DNA from: Gammaproteobacteria bacterium
GTDB taxonomy: Bacteria; Pseudomonadota; Gammaproteobacteria; Burkholderiales; Burkholderiaceae_C
Direction: 5' to 3'
NCBI GenBank assembly: GCA_018828125.1
Contig: JAHJWB010000015.1
Location: forward strand, 124,001 to 188,000
DNA: 64,000 nucleotides
The translations under genes and the position numbers were made by a program. Positions 8,001-16,611 of the stretch are shown piece after piece; the stretch's first letter is position 1, and each line of letters begins with the position of its first letter. The notes below the pieces were generated by a model that saw only the letters and a list, made by a program, of their open reading frames with translations, ran no database searches and was not told the DNA's origin.

Positions 8001-9731
8001 ATGTATGCCCCGTTTTTCGGTCTCCAGCAAGCACCGTTCTCCATCGCCCCCGACCCCCGATACCTGTTCATGAGCGAGCGGCACCGAGAGGCGCTGGCCC
8101 ACCTGCTCTATGGCCTGGACGCGGGCGGCGGTTTTGTGCTCTTGACCGGCGAGGTGGGCACTGGCAAGACCACGGTGTGTCGGTGTTTTCTGGAGCAGAT
8201 TCCGGCGCACTGCAACGTGGCCTACATCTTCAATCCCAAGGTCACCGTGGGCGAGCTGCTGCGCTCGATCTGCGACGAGTTTGGTGTGCCCCATGCGCCC
8301 GCCGTGCCCGGGGTGGAGACGGTCAAGGACTGCATCGATCCGCTCAATGCGTCGCTACTGGCGGCGCACGCCAGCGGGCGCAACAACGTGCTCATCATTG
8401 ACGAGGCACAAAACCTGTCGGCCGACGTGCTGGAACAACTGCGTTTGCTGACCAACCTGGAAACCAGCGAACGCAAGCTGCTGCAGATCATCCTCATCGG
8501 CCAGCCCGAACTGCGCACGATGGTGGCGCGTCCGTCGATGGAGCAACTGGCGCAGCGTGTGATTGCGCGGTTTCATCTGGATGCGCTCACCCCGCAGGAA
8601 ACGCAGCAGTACATCGCGCACCGACTGGCGGTGGCCGGCCTCAACGGCCCGCTGCCGCTCAGCCAGCGGGCGATCCGGCGCGTGCATGCGCTGTCGCACG
8701 GGGTGCCGCGCCGCATCAACCTGCTGTGTGACCGCGCGCTGCTGGGTGCGTATGCGGCGGGTGTCCGCGAGGTCAGTGTGCCCATCGTCAACCGTGCGGC
8801 GCGTGAGGTGTTCGATGCACCTGCCGCCGCTGCTGCGGCGCGCAGCGACCGGGGCCCGATGCCGGGCTGGGCCTTGGCGGGTCTCGGGGGCGTGGCGGGT
8901 GCCGCGCTGGTGGCCGCCGCAGGCTGGGGTTTAGGGGCTTGGCCACCAACGGGGGGCGCTGCCAAACCAGCCAACAATCCGGCTGCCACGGCACAGGCGC
9001 CTGCCGCCAGTGCGGGCGCGGGTGTGGTTCGCTCTTTGCCGGCGGCCAGCGCAGCAGCATCGGCTGCGTCTGCGTCTGCGTCTGCTGCTGCCGCAGCACC
9101 TGCCATCGCGCCAGCCTTGCAACAGTTTCTGGCCGCGCAGTCGGCGGGTGATGCCGCCGCCTGGAAAGCGCTTGCGCTGGCCTGGGACGTGACGCTGCCC
9201 GATGGTGCGGACGCCTGCGCCACACTGCCGCGCGACGGCCTGCGCTGCTACCGCAACCGCCGCGCCGGGCTGAATTTGGTGCGGCAGATCGACCGGCCCG
9301 TGATGCTGACGCTGTTCCCGTCGGAAGACGCTGAAGAGTCGGTCTCCGCCGTGCTGCGTAGTCTGCAGGGCGACACCGCGACGCTGGAGGGCGGGGGCCA
9401 GTCCCTGCAGGTGCCGGTGGAGGCGCTGGCGCAGGTATGGCGCGGTGACATGGCCACCCTGTGGCGCACGCCGCCCGGCATGCCCGAGCGGGGCGAAATC
9501 GTTGACACCCCCGACGGTGCGGCGTGGTTGGACACACAACTGGCTTCCAAGGCTGCAGGTGGCACCGGCCCCGGCAGCCGCCCGATGACGCCGGCGTTGC
9601 GGCAGTCGCGCATCCACCGATTCCAGCTGGCCCAGGGCGTGACGCCTGATGGCCGCGCTGGCCCCCTGACCCTGATGCTGCTCAACCGTGCGATTGGTGT
9701 GAGCGAGCCGCGCCTGCGCGCCGGAGGCTGA
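8001..9731 (+). CDS. gspA: ExeA/GspA-like AAA ATPase of type II secretion
   Basis: Inner-membrane ATPase, 576 residues, that with GspB binds peptidoglycan and helps assemble the type II secretin. The AAA domain has Walker A GEVGTGKTT at 50-58 and Walker B NVLIIDEAQN near 130. A single membrane segment around 290-312 is followed by an Ala/Pro/Ser-rich linker containing a GCGTCT-type tandem repeat, and a C-terminal peptidoglycan-binding domain (about 510-570). The MYAPFFGLQQAPFSIAPDPR opening is characteristic of the family, so I start at 8001, not the upstream in-frame codon. It is followed six bases later by gspB. Confidence 0.9.
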   Translation: MYAPFFGLQQAPFSIAPDPRYLFMSERHREALAHLLYGLDAGGGFVLLTGEVGTGKTTVCRCFLEQIPAHCNVAYIFNPKVTVGELLRSICDEFGVPHAPAVPGVETVKDCIDPLNASLLAAHASGRNNVLIIDEAQNLSADVLEQLRLLTNLETSERKLLQIILIGQPELRTMVARPSMEQLAQRVIARFHLDALTPQETQQYIAHRLAVAGLNGPLPLSQRAIRRVHALSHGVPRRINLLCDRALLGAYAAGVREVSVPIVNRAAREVFDAPAAAAAARSDRGPMPGWALAGLGGVAGAALVAAAGWGLGAWPPTGGAAKPANNPAATAQAPAASAGAGVVRSLPAASAAASAASASASAAAAAPAIAPALQQFLAAQSAGDAAAWKALALAWDVTLPDGADACATLPRDGLRCYRNRRAGLNLVRQIDRPVMLTLFPSEDAEESVSAVLRSLQGDTATLEGGGQSLQVPVEALAQVWRGDMATLWRTPPGMPERGEIVDTPDGAAWLDTQLASKAAGGTGPGSRPMTPALRQSRIHRFQLAQGVTPDGRAGPLTLMLLNRAIGVSEPRLRAGG

Positions 9732-9737
9732 CCCACC

Positions 9738-10550
9738 ATGTCCTACATCCTTGATGCGCTGCGGCGCGCAGACGCCGAGCGGGGCCGCGGCGGTGTCCCT
9801 GGCCTGCACACCCAGGCCACGCCAGTGCCCGGTGCCCTGCCCGCGCAGCGGTCTTCCGCCTCTGCATCGCTGGCCGTGGTGGTGGCGGCCGTGCTGGTGG
9901 TGGCCGCGTTGGCTGCTGGTGGCACCTGGTGGGCGATGCAGCGCAACGCGCCGAGCGGTGGCGTGGTGCTGTCAGGGGGGCCAACACCTGCAGCACCCAC
10001 GGTGCCCCCCGCAGCGCAGACCGCTACTCCGGCCGCCAGCACGGCGAGTGCGCCGGTGGTGTCCGCAGCCGCCAACCCACCTCCCCCAGTCGCCGCTGTG
10101 CCCCCTGCGCCACCCGCTGCAGAGCGCCGCAGTGCGCCGCCTCCGCGCGAAAAACCTGCAGCAACAACGGCTACAACGGCCAAACCGCGAGCCACTGCAG
10201 CCGACGCTGCCCGCAACCGCGCGGTCGATGAACCCCCGCGGGAACGCGCACCCGCTCCCGCCATCAACCCGTCCGCCAACCGGGCGCCCGAGCCTTCCGC
10301 CACCCCTGCGCCCACCGGCACCGTGTTCGCCCAGAGCGACCTGCCCGACGCCGTGCGCGCGCAGCTGCCGGTGCTCAAGATATCGGGCGCCACCTACTCC
10401 GCCAACCCGATCTACCGCATGGCCATCGTCAACGGCCAGGTTCTGCACGAGGGCGATGTGGCCGCGCCGGGCCTCCTGCTCGAAAAGATCGAACCCACCC
10501 GCACCATCTGGTCGTTCAAAGGCTACCGCTACGGCTTGGCCTCGCAGTAG
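9738..10550 (+). CDS. gspB: general secretion pathway protein B
   Basis: Partner of GspA, 270 residues. A cytoplasmic N-terminus MSYILDALRRADAERGRG (the family signature) is followed by a membrane segment at 44-66, a long Pro/Ala-rich periplasmic linker, and a C-terminal domain (about 205-270) that includes ISGATYSANPIYRMAIVNGQ and ends GYRYGLASQ, typical of the T2SSB domain. GGAGG in the gspA 3' end provides the ribosome binding site. No other gsp genes are in the window. Confidence 0.9.
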   Translation: MSYILDALRRADAERGRGGVPGLHTQATPVPGALPAQRSSASASLAVVVAAVLVVAALAAGGTWWAMQRNAPSGGVVLSGGPTPAAPTVPPAAQTATPAASTASAPVVSAAANPPPPVAAVPPAPPAAERRSAPPPREKPAATTATTAKPRATAADAARNRAVDEPPRERAPAPAINPSANRAPEPSATPAPTGTVFAQSDLPDAVRAQLPVLKISGATYSANPIYRMAIVNGQVLHEGDVAAPGLLLEKIEPTRTIWSFKGYRYGLASQ

Positions 10551-10562
10551 CCGAAATATGAG

Positions 10563-10610
10563 TCAAATTGGCTTCTGGCGCTTATCTAATAAACGCTAGT
10601 AGCTATCTAT
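10563..10610 (+). repeat. dispersed palindromic repeat, copy 2
   Basis: Second copy, 12 bases after the gspB stop codon. The core is GGCGCTTATCTAATAAACGC, and the outer part retains AGTAGCTAT. Confidence 0.78.
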
Positions 10611-10670
10611 TTAATAGTATTCCACTGAGTGCTGGAAGTTCAAAACTGGCGCGCCCCGAACCCAGTGCCA

Positions 10671-10741
10671 CCGTGGAACTGGCTCCGCCAGGCCACCGGT
10701 GGCGTCCCCCTCCGGGGGAAGCGGCGCAGCCGCTCAGGGGG
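10671..10741. repeat. G-rich stop-codon-abutting repeat, copy C
   Basis: Very similar to copy A over its first half (CCGTGGAACTGGCTCCGCCA) and to copy B over its second half (GGGGGAAGCGGCGCAGCCGC). It directly touches the TAG stop of the minus-strand binding-protein gene at 10742. Confidence 0.72.
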
Positions 10742-11938
10742 CTACCTGATAAACCGCCCATCCCGCCCCACCAGCGTCAGCTCCACAAACCGCGAGGCAT
10801 TCCGGTCGGGCGTGCTGGCGTTGATGTCAAAGCCGCCCAAGTCCCACTTCTTGAGGTTCCAGGTCGCGTCGATGAACGCGGCGCGGGTGGGGTTGCGGCC
10901 TGCACGCTGCAGCGCCTCGGCAAACACGCGGGCGTTGATGTATCCCTCCAGCGCCAGGTGCGAGGGGTCTGCTGTGGCGCCCGATGTTTTCCAGGCGGAT
11001 TGGAACTCGCGCACCACGGGCATCACCACGTTGGACGGCAGCGGCACCACTTGCGAGATCGCCATTCCGGCAGCGTCCGGCCCCAGGGCCTTGACGGTGG
11101 CGGGCGTGCCCATCACCGACAGCGCATACAGCGTCACGCCCCGTTGCAGGGCGCGGAACGCTTTCACAAACTCCAGCGTGGGTTTGCCCGCCAGGCCGAT
11201 CACGATGGCCTCCAGGTTGCCGCCTGCCAGTTTGGCCGCGGCGCTGCCCGCATCGGATGCGTTGTTCTCCACCGTCACCGCAATGGCGCCCGGCAGTTTG
11301 AGGCGGTCCATGGACTGCTTGGCAGCGTTGAAGATCTCTTTGCCGAAGGCGTTGTTCTGGTAGACGATGCCGATGCGCTGAATGCCGATGGTGGACAGGT
11401 GCTGCACCAGTTTTTCAGCCTCGTCGGCGTAGCTCGCGCGGATGTTGAACACGTTGCGGGCGCTGGGGATGCGGCTGAGCTGCGCGCCGGTGAATGGCGC
11501 AAAAAACGGAATCCCGCTCTCGATCACCTTGGGCAGCATGGCGTCGATCATGGGTGTGCCCATGCAGTTGAAGAGCGCAAAGGTATCGCGCTCGGCCATC
11601 AGCTTGGACACATTGGCAAGCGCCTTGGGCACTTCGTAGGCGTCGTCCAGCGTGACCAGGTCGATACTTCGACCGTTGACGCCACCGCGTGCATTGATGC
11701 CCGCAAAAGCCGCCTTGGCGCCCTGGTGCATGGCCGAGCCCAAGTCCCCCAGCGGGCCGGTCAGCGCGGTGGACTGTCCGATCTTCAAGACGCTGTCCTG
11801 CGCACCGGCGCTGCCCAGGTGACCCAGCCATGGCAGGCTGATGGCTGCGGCCAGCAACTTGCGCCGGTGGACTTTGGTCGCCAAAGGGCGGGCGGCGTGG
11901 GGGGCTATGCCCATTGAAACGGGCTTTTGGCTGTACAT
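10742..11938 (-). CDS. orphan ABC transporter substrate-binding protein (LivK type)
   Basis: Binding protein of 398 residues with a type I periplasmic binding fold (VLKIGQSTALTGPLGDLGSA, then the YQNNAFGKEIFNA region). The N-terminus carries HRRKLLAAAISLPWLGHLG before cleavage after AGA near 45, so export may be Sec or Tat (only the RR pair matches the Tat motif). AAGGAG eight bases before the ATG at 11938 fixes the start. No permease or ATPase genes adjoin it. It is divergent from a Crp/Fnr regulator and shares an upstream motif with the liv operon, so it may supply that transporter with a second ligand. Confidence 0.85.
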   Translation of the reverse strand: MYSQKPVSMGIAPHAARPLATKVHRRKLLAAAISLPWLGHLGSAGAQDSVLKIGQSTALTGPLGDLGSAMHQGAKAAFAGINARGGVNGRSIDLVTLDDAYEVPKALANVSKLMAERDTFALFNCMGTPMIDAMLPKVIESGIPFFAPFTGAQLSRIPSARNVFNIRASYADEAEKLVQHLSTIGIQRIGIVYQNNAFGKEIFNAAKQSMDRLKLPGAIAVTVENNASDAGSAAAKLAGGNLEAIVIGLAGKPTLEFVKAFRALQRGVTLYALSVMGTPATVKALGPDAAGMAISQVVPLPSNVVMPVVREFQSAWKTSGATADPSHLALEGYINARVFAEALQRAGRNPTRAAFIDATWNLKKWDLGGFDINASTPDRNASRFVELTLVGRDGRFIR

Positions 11939-12017
11939 GGATGTCTCCTTGTTGTGGCCCGAGCGCGCCATGGCGGCCAGGGAAGGGGAACATCATCCGG
12001 GCGAGATTGACATTTTT

Positions 12018-12036
12018 TTGTCTTTCTGACGACAAT
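12018..12036. promoter_or_regulatory. putative Crp/Fnr-family operator in divergent promoter region
   Basis: The sequence TTGTCTTTCTGACGACAAT lies 80-98 bases upstream of the binding-protein start and 55-73 bases upstream of the Crp/Fnr gene. It differs from the site at 7870 at two positions. The position suits autoregulation and control of the divergent gene. Confidence 0.55.
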
Positions 12037-12090
12037 CCGGGTCGTGGATTTCCCGCATCCACAGCCTTTTCATTCCTTTTGTGAGCCGTT

Positions 12091-12825
12091 TTGGACCCAC
12101 GCACCCACCAGGATCTGTCTCTGCACCAGCGGCGCAGGTCACCCACCGCTGACGAGCTGGACGGCATTCCGTGGCTCCCGTTGCTGCTGCCCCCCGAGCG
12201 CGAACGTGCGGTGGCATCACTGCTGGTGGGGGATGCCAACGCGGGCGACTACGTGTGCCGCGTGGGGCGCCCCGTGACGTACTGGTTTGGCGTGGTGGAA
12301 GGCTTGCTCAAGATGAGCAGCGATGACGCCCAGGGCCAGACGATGACGTACGCGGGCCTACCGCCCGGCGGCTGGTTCGGCGAGGGCACCACCATCAAGC
12401 GCGAGCCATACCGCTACAACATCCAGGCGCTGCGCAAGAGCATCGTCGCGGGGCTGCCGCTGGAGACGTTTCACTGGCTGCTGGACCACTCCATCGGCTT
12501 TAACCGCTTTGTGATGAACCAGCTCAACGAGCGCCTGGGCCAGTTCATCGCCGCGCGCGAGATTGACCGCCTGAACAACCCCGACGTGCGTGTGGCGCGC
12601 AGCCTCGCGTCGTTGTTCAACCCCGTGCTGTACCCGGGCGTGGGCGAGGTGCTGCGCATCACACAGCAGGAGCTGGCCTACCTGGTGGGCCTGTCGCGCC
12701 AGCGCGTGAACGAGGCGCTGGCTGCGCTGGAGACGCAGGGCGCGATCCGCGTCGAATACGGGGGGCTGCGTGTGCTGGACCTGGCCGCGTTGCGGTCCAG
12801 TGTCTTTCAGCTCAAGGGCGGGTGA
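12091..12825 (+). CDS. Crp/Fnr family transcriptional regulator
   Basis: DNA-binding regulator of 244 residues with a cyclic-nucleotide-binding-like beta barrel (about 45-140, including GLPPGGWFGEGTTIK), a dimerisation helix and a C-terminal winged helix (ITQQELAYLVGLSRQRVNEA, about 190-209). No N-terminal cysteine cluster is seen, so an Fnr-type iron-sulfur cluster is unlikely. In the recognition helix the Arg equivalent to E. coli CRP Arg180 is kept, but Gln replaces Glu181, so DNA specificity should differ. The start is a TTG at 12091 with a weak ribosome binding site, and it is uncertain. The effector is unknown. Confidence 0.88.
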   Translation: MDPRTHQDLSLHQRRRSPTADELDGIPWLPLLLPPERERAVASLLVGDANAGDYVCRVGRPVTYWFGVVEGLLKMSSDDAQGQTMTYAGLPPGGWFGEGTTIKREPYRYNIQALRKSIVAGLPLETFHWLLDHSIGFNRFVMNQLNERLGQFIAAREIDRLNNPDVRVARSLASLFNPVLYPGVGEVLRITQQELAYLVGLSRQRVNEALAALETQGAIRVEYGGLRVLDLAALRSSVFQLKGG

Positions 12826-12882
12826 CGCGCGGTCACACCGGGAAAAGGTCGGCTGGCGCCACCCTCACGGCCAGTCAGCAGA

Positions 12883-14601
12883 TCAACGCGGCAGCGACGG
12901 CAGCTTGCTGGGGCGCTTGAGCGTGGCCTGAGGACCGGGCTGCGGACTGGTACGCAGGGCGGGGGCGGGCATTGGCTGCGCGGTGGTCGGTGTTGGCACG
13001 CCCCAGCTGGTGTCGGCGCTGCCGTCGCGGGTGAGCTGGAAGGTGCCCACCATTTGCGTCAGGCGCCCAGCTTGGTCCTTCAGGCTGTCGGCCGCCGCGG
13101 CGCCTTCTTCTACCAGCGCGGCGTTTTGCTGTGTCATTTCTTCCAGCTCGCCCACCGAGTGGCTTACGTGGCCGATGCGCTGGCTTTGTTCGTGCGTGGC
13201 GGCGGTGATCTCTCCCATGATGTCCGACACGCGGCGCACTGACATCACCAGCTCTTCAATGGTCTTGCCTGCATGGTTCACCAGGGTGCTGCCTTCCTGC
13301 ACCTGGTCGACGCTTGCGCCGATCAGCGCCTTGATCTCGCGCGCGGCGTTGGCCGAACGGCCTGCCAGGCTGCGCACTTCACCCGCCACCACCGCAAAAC
13401 CGCGGCCTTGCTCGCCTGCGCGGGCGGCCTCCACGGCCGCGTTCAGCGCCAGGATGTTGGTCTGAAACGCAATGCCGTCGATCACGCTGATGATGTCGGC
13501 GATCTTGCGCGAGCTGGCGCTGATGGTGTCCATGGTGCGCACCACCTGCGACACCACTTCGCCACCGCGCGTGGCGGCGTCGGAAGCGGTGGAGGCCAAT
13601 TGGTTGGCCTGCCGGGCCGAGTCCGCGCTTTGCGACACCGTGCCGGTCAAATCGACCAGCGAGTTGGCCGCGCTTTGCAGGTTGTGCGAGGTTTGTTCGG
13701 TGCGCTGGCTCAGGTCCAGGTTGCCCGACGCTACTTCGGAGCTGGCCACCAGGATCGAATCTGCCGTCTGGCCGATCTCGCCCACCAGGGTGCGCAGGCG
13801 CTCTTGCATGGCGGCGATGGCTTCGAGCAGGCGACCGGTTTCGTCGTGGATGCGCACTTCGACCTGCGAGGTGAGGTCGCCATTGGCAATGCGCTCGGCC
13901 ACCACCACGGCGCGGCCGATGGGCGCGGTGATGCTGGTGGTGATGCGCCAGGCAATCAACCCGCCCAGACCGATGGCCAGCAGGACCAGCAGGCCGCCCA
14001 CCCAGCGGGCGTTCTTTTGCGTTTGTTCCGCCATGGCCGTCGTTTCGGCGTTCAGGGTGTTTTGCAGTTCGATGAGCTCGGCCAGCTTGGTGCGCCACGC
14101 AGATTCGATGGGGGCCACGCGGGTCATCAGGGCCAGCGTGGCGCTCACCGTGTCGCCGTCGTCAGCGGCTTTGATCGCGCTGTCGAGTTCGGGGCGGGTT
14201 TTTTTACCCAGCGCCTGGATGTCGCCCAGCAGCTTGATTTCGGCAGGCGTGGCGTTGGCGGGCGTCAGCAGCTCGGCCAGGGCGGCTTCTTGGGTGGCGT
14301 ACTGCTTGAGGGTTTTGCCCACAGCGTCAATCTGCTCGCGCGCCTGCTTGGGGTCGATGTCGTTGAGCATGGCGGCGGAGCGGCTTTGAATGCCGATGGC
14401 GCTCACACTGTCCAGCATGCCGTTGACGAGCTTGGCCTTGCTGGCACCCACGCCGGTGATGAGCTGCATTTGGTCGTTGACCTTGCTCACCGACAGCTGA
14501 CCCACCGCAGCCACTGCCATGAGCAGCACCAGCACACAGCCAAACCCCAGCCCGAGGCGGCTGGAGATCGACAACGATTTCAGAGAAGTAGCGGCCGGCA
14601 T
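12883..14601 (-). CDS. methyl-accepting chemotaxis protein
   Basis: Chemoreceptor of 572 residues: cytoplasmic start, TM1 at about 15-38, a periplasmic four-helix-type sensor, TM2 near 190-212 ([19 protein letters not shown]), HAMP, then a long coiled-coil signalling domain. The hairpin tip has the conserved region [20 protein letters not shown] that contacts CheA and CheW. No C-terminal NWETF-type CheR tether is seen. The start at 14601 has AAGGA at good spacing; the frame extends nine codons further. It is monocistronic. The ligand is unknown. Confidence 0.93.
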   Translation of the reverse strand: MPAATSLKSLSISSRLGLGFGCVLVLLMAVAAVGQLSVSKVNDQMQLITGVGASKAKLVNGMLDSVSAIGIQSRSAAMLNDIDPKQAREQIDAVGKTLKQYATQEAALAELLTPANATPAEIKLLGDIQALGKKTRPELDSAIKAADDGDTVSATLALMTRVAPIESAWRTKLAELIELQNTLNAETTAMAEQTQKNARWVGGLLVLLAIGLGGLIAWRITTSITAPIGRAVVVAERIANGDLTSQVEVRIHDETGRLLEAIAAMQERLRTLVGEIGQTADSILVASSEVASGNLDLSQRTEQTSHNLQSAANSLVDLTGTVSQSADSARQANQLASTASDAATRGGEVVSQVVRTMDTISASSRKIADIISVIDGIAFQTNILALNAAVEAARAGEQGRGFAVVAGEVRSLAGRSANAAREIKALIGASVDQVQEGSTLVNHAGKTIEELVMSVRRVSDIMGEITAATHEQSQRIGHVSHSVGELEEMTQQNAALVEEGAAAADSLKDQAGRLTQMVGTFQLTRDGSADTSWGVPTPTTAQPMPAPALRTSPQPGPQATLKRPSKLPSLPR

Positions 14602-15010
14602 GGGAATCCTTGTGGGCTCGGAGAACAATCAAACGCAAAACAACAGGGACGGACGAACTGGGTGAAGCAATAACGGTGCCTGGGTCCGCTTTTTTCGGCG
14701 GTAGGCAGGAGGCCGGTGGAAAAGCAGTGTAGGCAAAAATTACAAAATGTGTCATGAGGCTTGCGGATAGCGCCATGCCCAATGCGCATGGGTGTTTGTT
14801 ACAAATTTGGCGTCAGGAGGCGTTTGCCTTTCGCGCAAAAGTGAAACAAGCCAATGCATCCCAAAATAGAGCCAAATACGCCTCTGGCGCTTGTCAGTAA
14901 AGCGCAGGCAGCTATCAAAGTTGAGAAAATTTTCGCTTCCAAGGGTTACCCCCGGGGCTGCGGGGCAAAAGTCCCTCGGGTATAACCCGGTTACAGATGC
15001 GAGGCTTTGT
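14602..15010. other. intergenic region between chemoreceptor and lipoprotein genes
   Basis: 409 bases without a supported gene. It should contain the two divergent promoters. It holds dispersed repeat copy 3 and, at about 14944-14987, GGGTTA and TAACCC arms flanking a G/C-rich centre. No RNA gene was recognised. Confidence 0.5.
14873..14920 (+). repeat. dispersed palindromic repeat, copy 3
   Basis: Copy with core GGCGCTTGTCAGTAAAGCGC and trailing GCAGCTATCAAAG. It lies 90 bases upstream of the lipoprotein gene. Confidence 0.78.
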
Positions 15011-15910
15011 ATGAACCGTTTTTTCCGTCCCCTGGGCCGCCGTACCCTTTGGGGCGCGCTGGTGGTGTCGTCATTCGTGGCGGGATGCGCAGCGCCTCCC
15101 GCGCCTGGCGCGGCCCAGCGCGAACTGGTGGTGGCGGTCACGGCTTCGCACGAACTCATCACGTTCAACGCCGGGCAGCCCGAGCGCATTCTGGAGCGCC
15201 GCCCAGTCACCGGCCTGACGGCGGGCGAGCGTCTCGTGGGGATCGATTTTCGGGTGGCGCGCGGCGTGTTGTATGCGCTGTCGCAAACCGGGCGGCTGTA
15301 CACACTGGACATCCCGACCGGCGCGCTGAAACCCGTGGGCGCAGCACCCGCTGCGCTGGCGCTGAGCGGCTCGGTGTTCGGCTTTGACTTCAACCCCGCG
15401 GCGGATCGCATCCGCGTGGTGTCCAGCACGGGGCAGAACCTGCGCCTGCACCCCGACACTGGTGCCGTGGTCGATGGCGACCCCGCTGTCGACGGCGTGC
15501 AGCCCGACCCCGCACTGCGCTACGCCGCGAGCGACGTCAATGCCCGCCGCGCGCCCGACATTGCCGGCGCCGCCTACACCTACAACACCCAGGACAGCAA
15601 GCTGACCACCAATTACGCCATCGACCGCGCCCTGGGCGCGCTGGTGATGCAAGGCTCGCGCGAAGGTGCAACCCCGGTGGTGTCGCCCAACACAGGTCAG
15701 TTGCGCACCGTAGGCGCCCTGGGCCTGGGTCCCCTGACCGAGGTGGCGTTTGACATTGCGGATGTGGGCAATACCGCCCTGATTGCGGTCCGCACTCCCA
15801 CCGACAACCAAACCCGCCTGCATCTGGTGGATTTGGCGACCGGTGCCACCAAACCCCTGGGCAAGGTCGGCGAGGGCGCGCCGCTGCTGGGCATGGCCAT
15901 CGAACCGTGA
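15011..15910 (+). CDS. DUF4394-type lipoprotein
   Basis: Protein of 299 residues, predicted lipoprotein: basic start MNRFFRPLGRR, hydrophobic core and lipobox VAGC with the lipidated Cys at 26. The mature part is a beta-propeller-like repeat domain (LVGIDFRVARGVLYALSQTG; VFGFDFNPAADRIRVVSSTG) typical of DUF4394 proteins, whose function is unknown. The ATG at 15011 is chosen because it gives the lipobox at the usual distance. The stop overlaps the start of the cupredoxin-like gene by one base (TGATG), so the two are co-translated. Confidence 0.85.
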   Translation: MNRFFRPLGRRTLWGALVVSSFVAGCAAPPAPGAAQRELVVAVTASHELITFNAGQPERILERRPVTGLTAGERLVGIDFRVARGVLYALSQTGRLYTLDIPTGALKPVGAAPAALALSGSVFGFDFNPAADRIRVVSSTGQNLRLHPDTGAVVDGDPAVDGVQPDPALRYAASDVNARRAPDIAGAAYTYNTQDSKLTTNYAIDRALGALVMQGSREGATPVVSPNTGQLRTVGALGLGPLTEVAFDIADVGNTALIAVRTPTDNQTRLHLVDLATGATKPLGKVGEGAPLLGMAIEP

Positions 15911-16611
15911 TGAAACAGGACGGCCTACATCGGCACTCCCCCCGGCAGGAGCACCTGCTGTCCCCAGCCACCCGCACCGGGCGGGCCAGGGCAGTGGTGT
16001 GGGGTGCTGGCGCGCTGATGGGCCTGTGCGCTGCTGCACACGCGGCGACGGTGCAAGTCGAGGTGCTGGACGGCGCAGGCAAGCCGGTGGCCGACGCGGT
16101 GGTGTTTCTGGATTCGGCCGAAGCGCGCAAGCTCGTCAAGCCGCTGGCGGGCGCTCAGATGGCTCAAGAGAAAAGGCAGTTTTTGCCCGGGCTGCTGGTG
16201 GTGCCGGTGGGCACCGAGGTGCTGTTTCCGAACCGCGACACCGTGCGCCATCACGTGTATTCGTTCTCTCCGGTCAAGAAGTTCGAGCTCAAGCTCTACA
16301 CCGGCACCCCGTCCAACCCCGTGCTGTTTGACCGGGCGGGTGTGGTCGCCCTGGGGTGCAACATCCACGACCAGATGGTGGGCTGGGTTCTGGTGGTGGA
16401 CACGCCGTATTACGCCCGGACCCCGGCCACCCCCACCGCAACAGCCCCGCTTGGCAAGGCGCAAATCGACAATGTGCCACCCGGCACCTACACGCTGCGC
16501 ACCTGGCACACACGCCTGCCGGTGGGAGCCCCCGCGCTGGAGCAACCGATCACGGTACCTGCCACGGGTGTGAGTACAGCGTCGGTCCGTTTGACGGGGC
16601 TGCAGCCTTGA
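15910..16611 (+). CDS. cupredoxin-like periplasmic protein ('methylamine utilization protein' family)
   Basis: Protein of 233 residues with a long N-region, hydrophobic segment and likely signal cleavage after AHA near 45. The exported domain has a plastocyanin-like layout with candidate copper ligands His114/His115 in TVRHHVYSFS, and Cys150, His153 and Met156 in LGCNIHDQM, the usual Cys-His-Met set of a blue-copper site. Despite the database nickname, nothing here links it to methylamine. It overlaps both the upstream lipoprotein gene and the downstream c-di-GMP gene, so it probably forms a redox-sensing or electron-carrying part of that operon. Confidence 0.85.
   Translation: MKQDGLHRHSPRQEHLLSPATRTGRARAVVWGAGALMGLCAAAHAATVQVEVLDGAGKPVADAVVFLDSAEARKLVKPLAGAQMAQEKRQFLPGLLVVPVGTEVLFPNRDTVRHHVYSFSPVKKFELKLYTGTPSNPVLFDRAGVVALGCNIHDQMVGWVLVVDTPYYARTPATPTATAPLGKAQIDNVPPGTYTLRTWHTRLPVGAPALEQPITVPATGVSTASVRLTGLQP

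Noticed and set aside
15910-16611. Methylamine utilisation as a pathway in this window
   Set aside because: The name is inherited by the cupredoxin family; no methylamine dehydrogenase or accessory genes are nearby.
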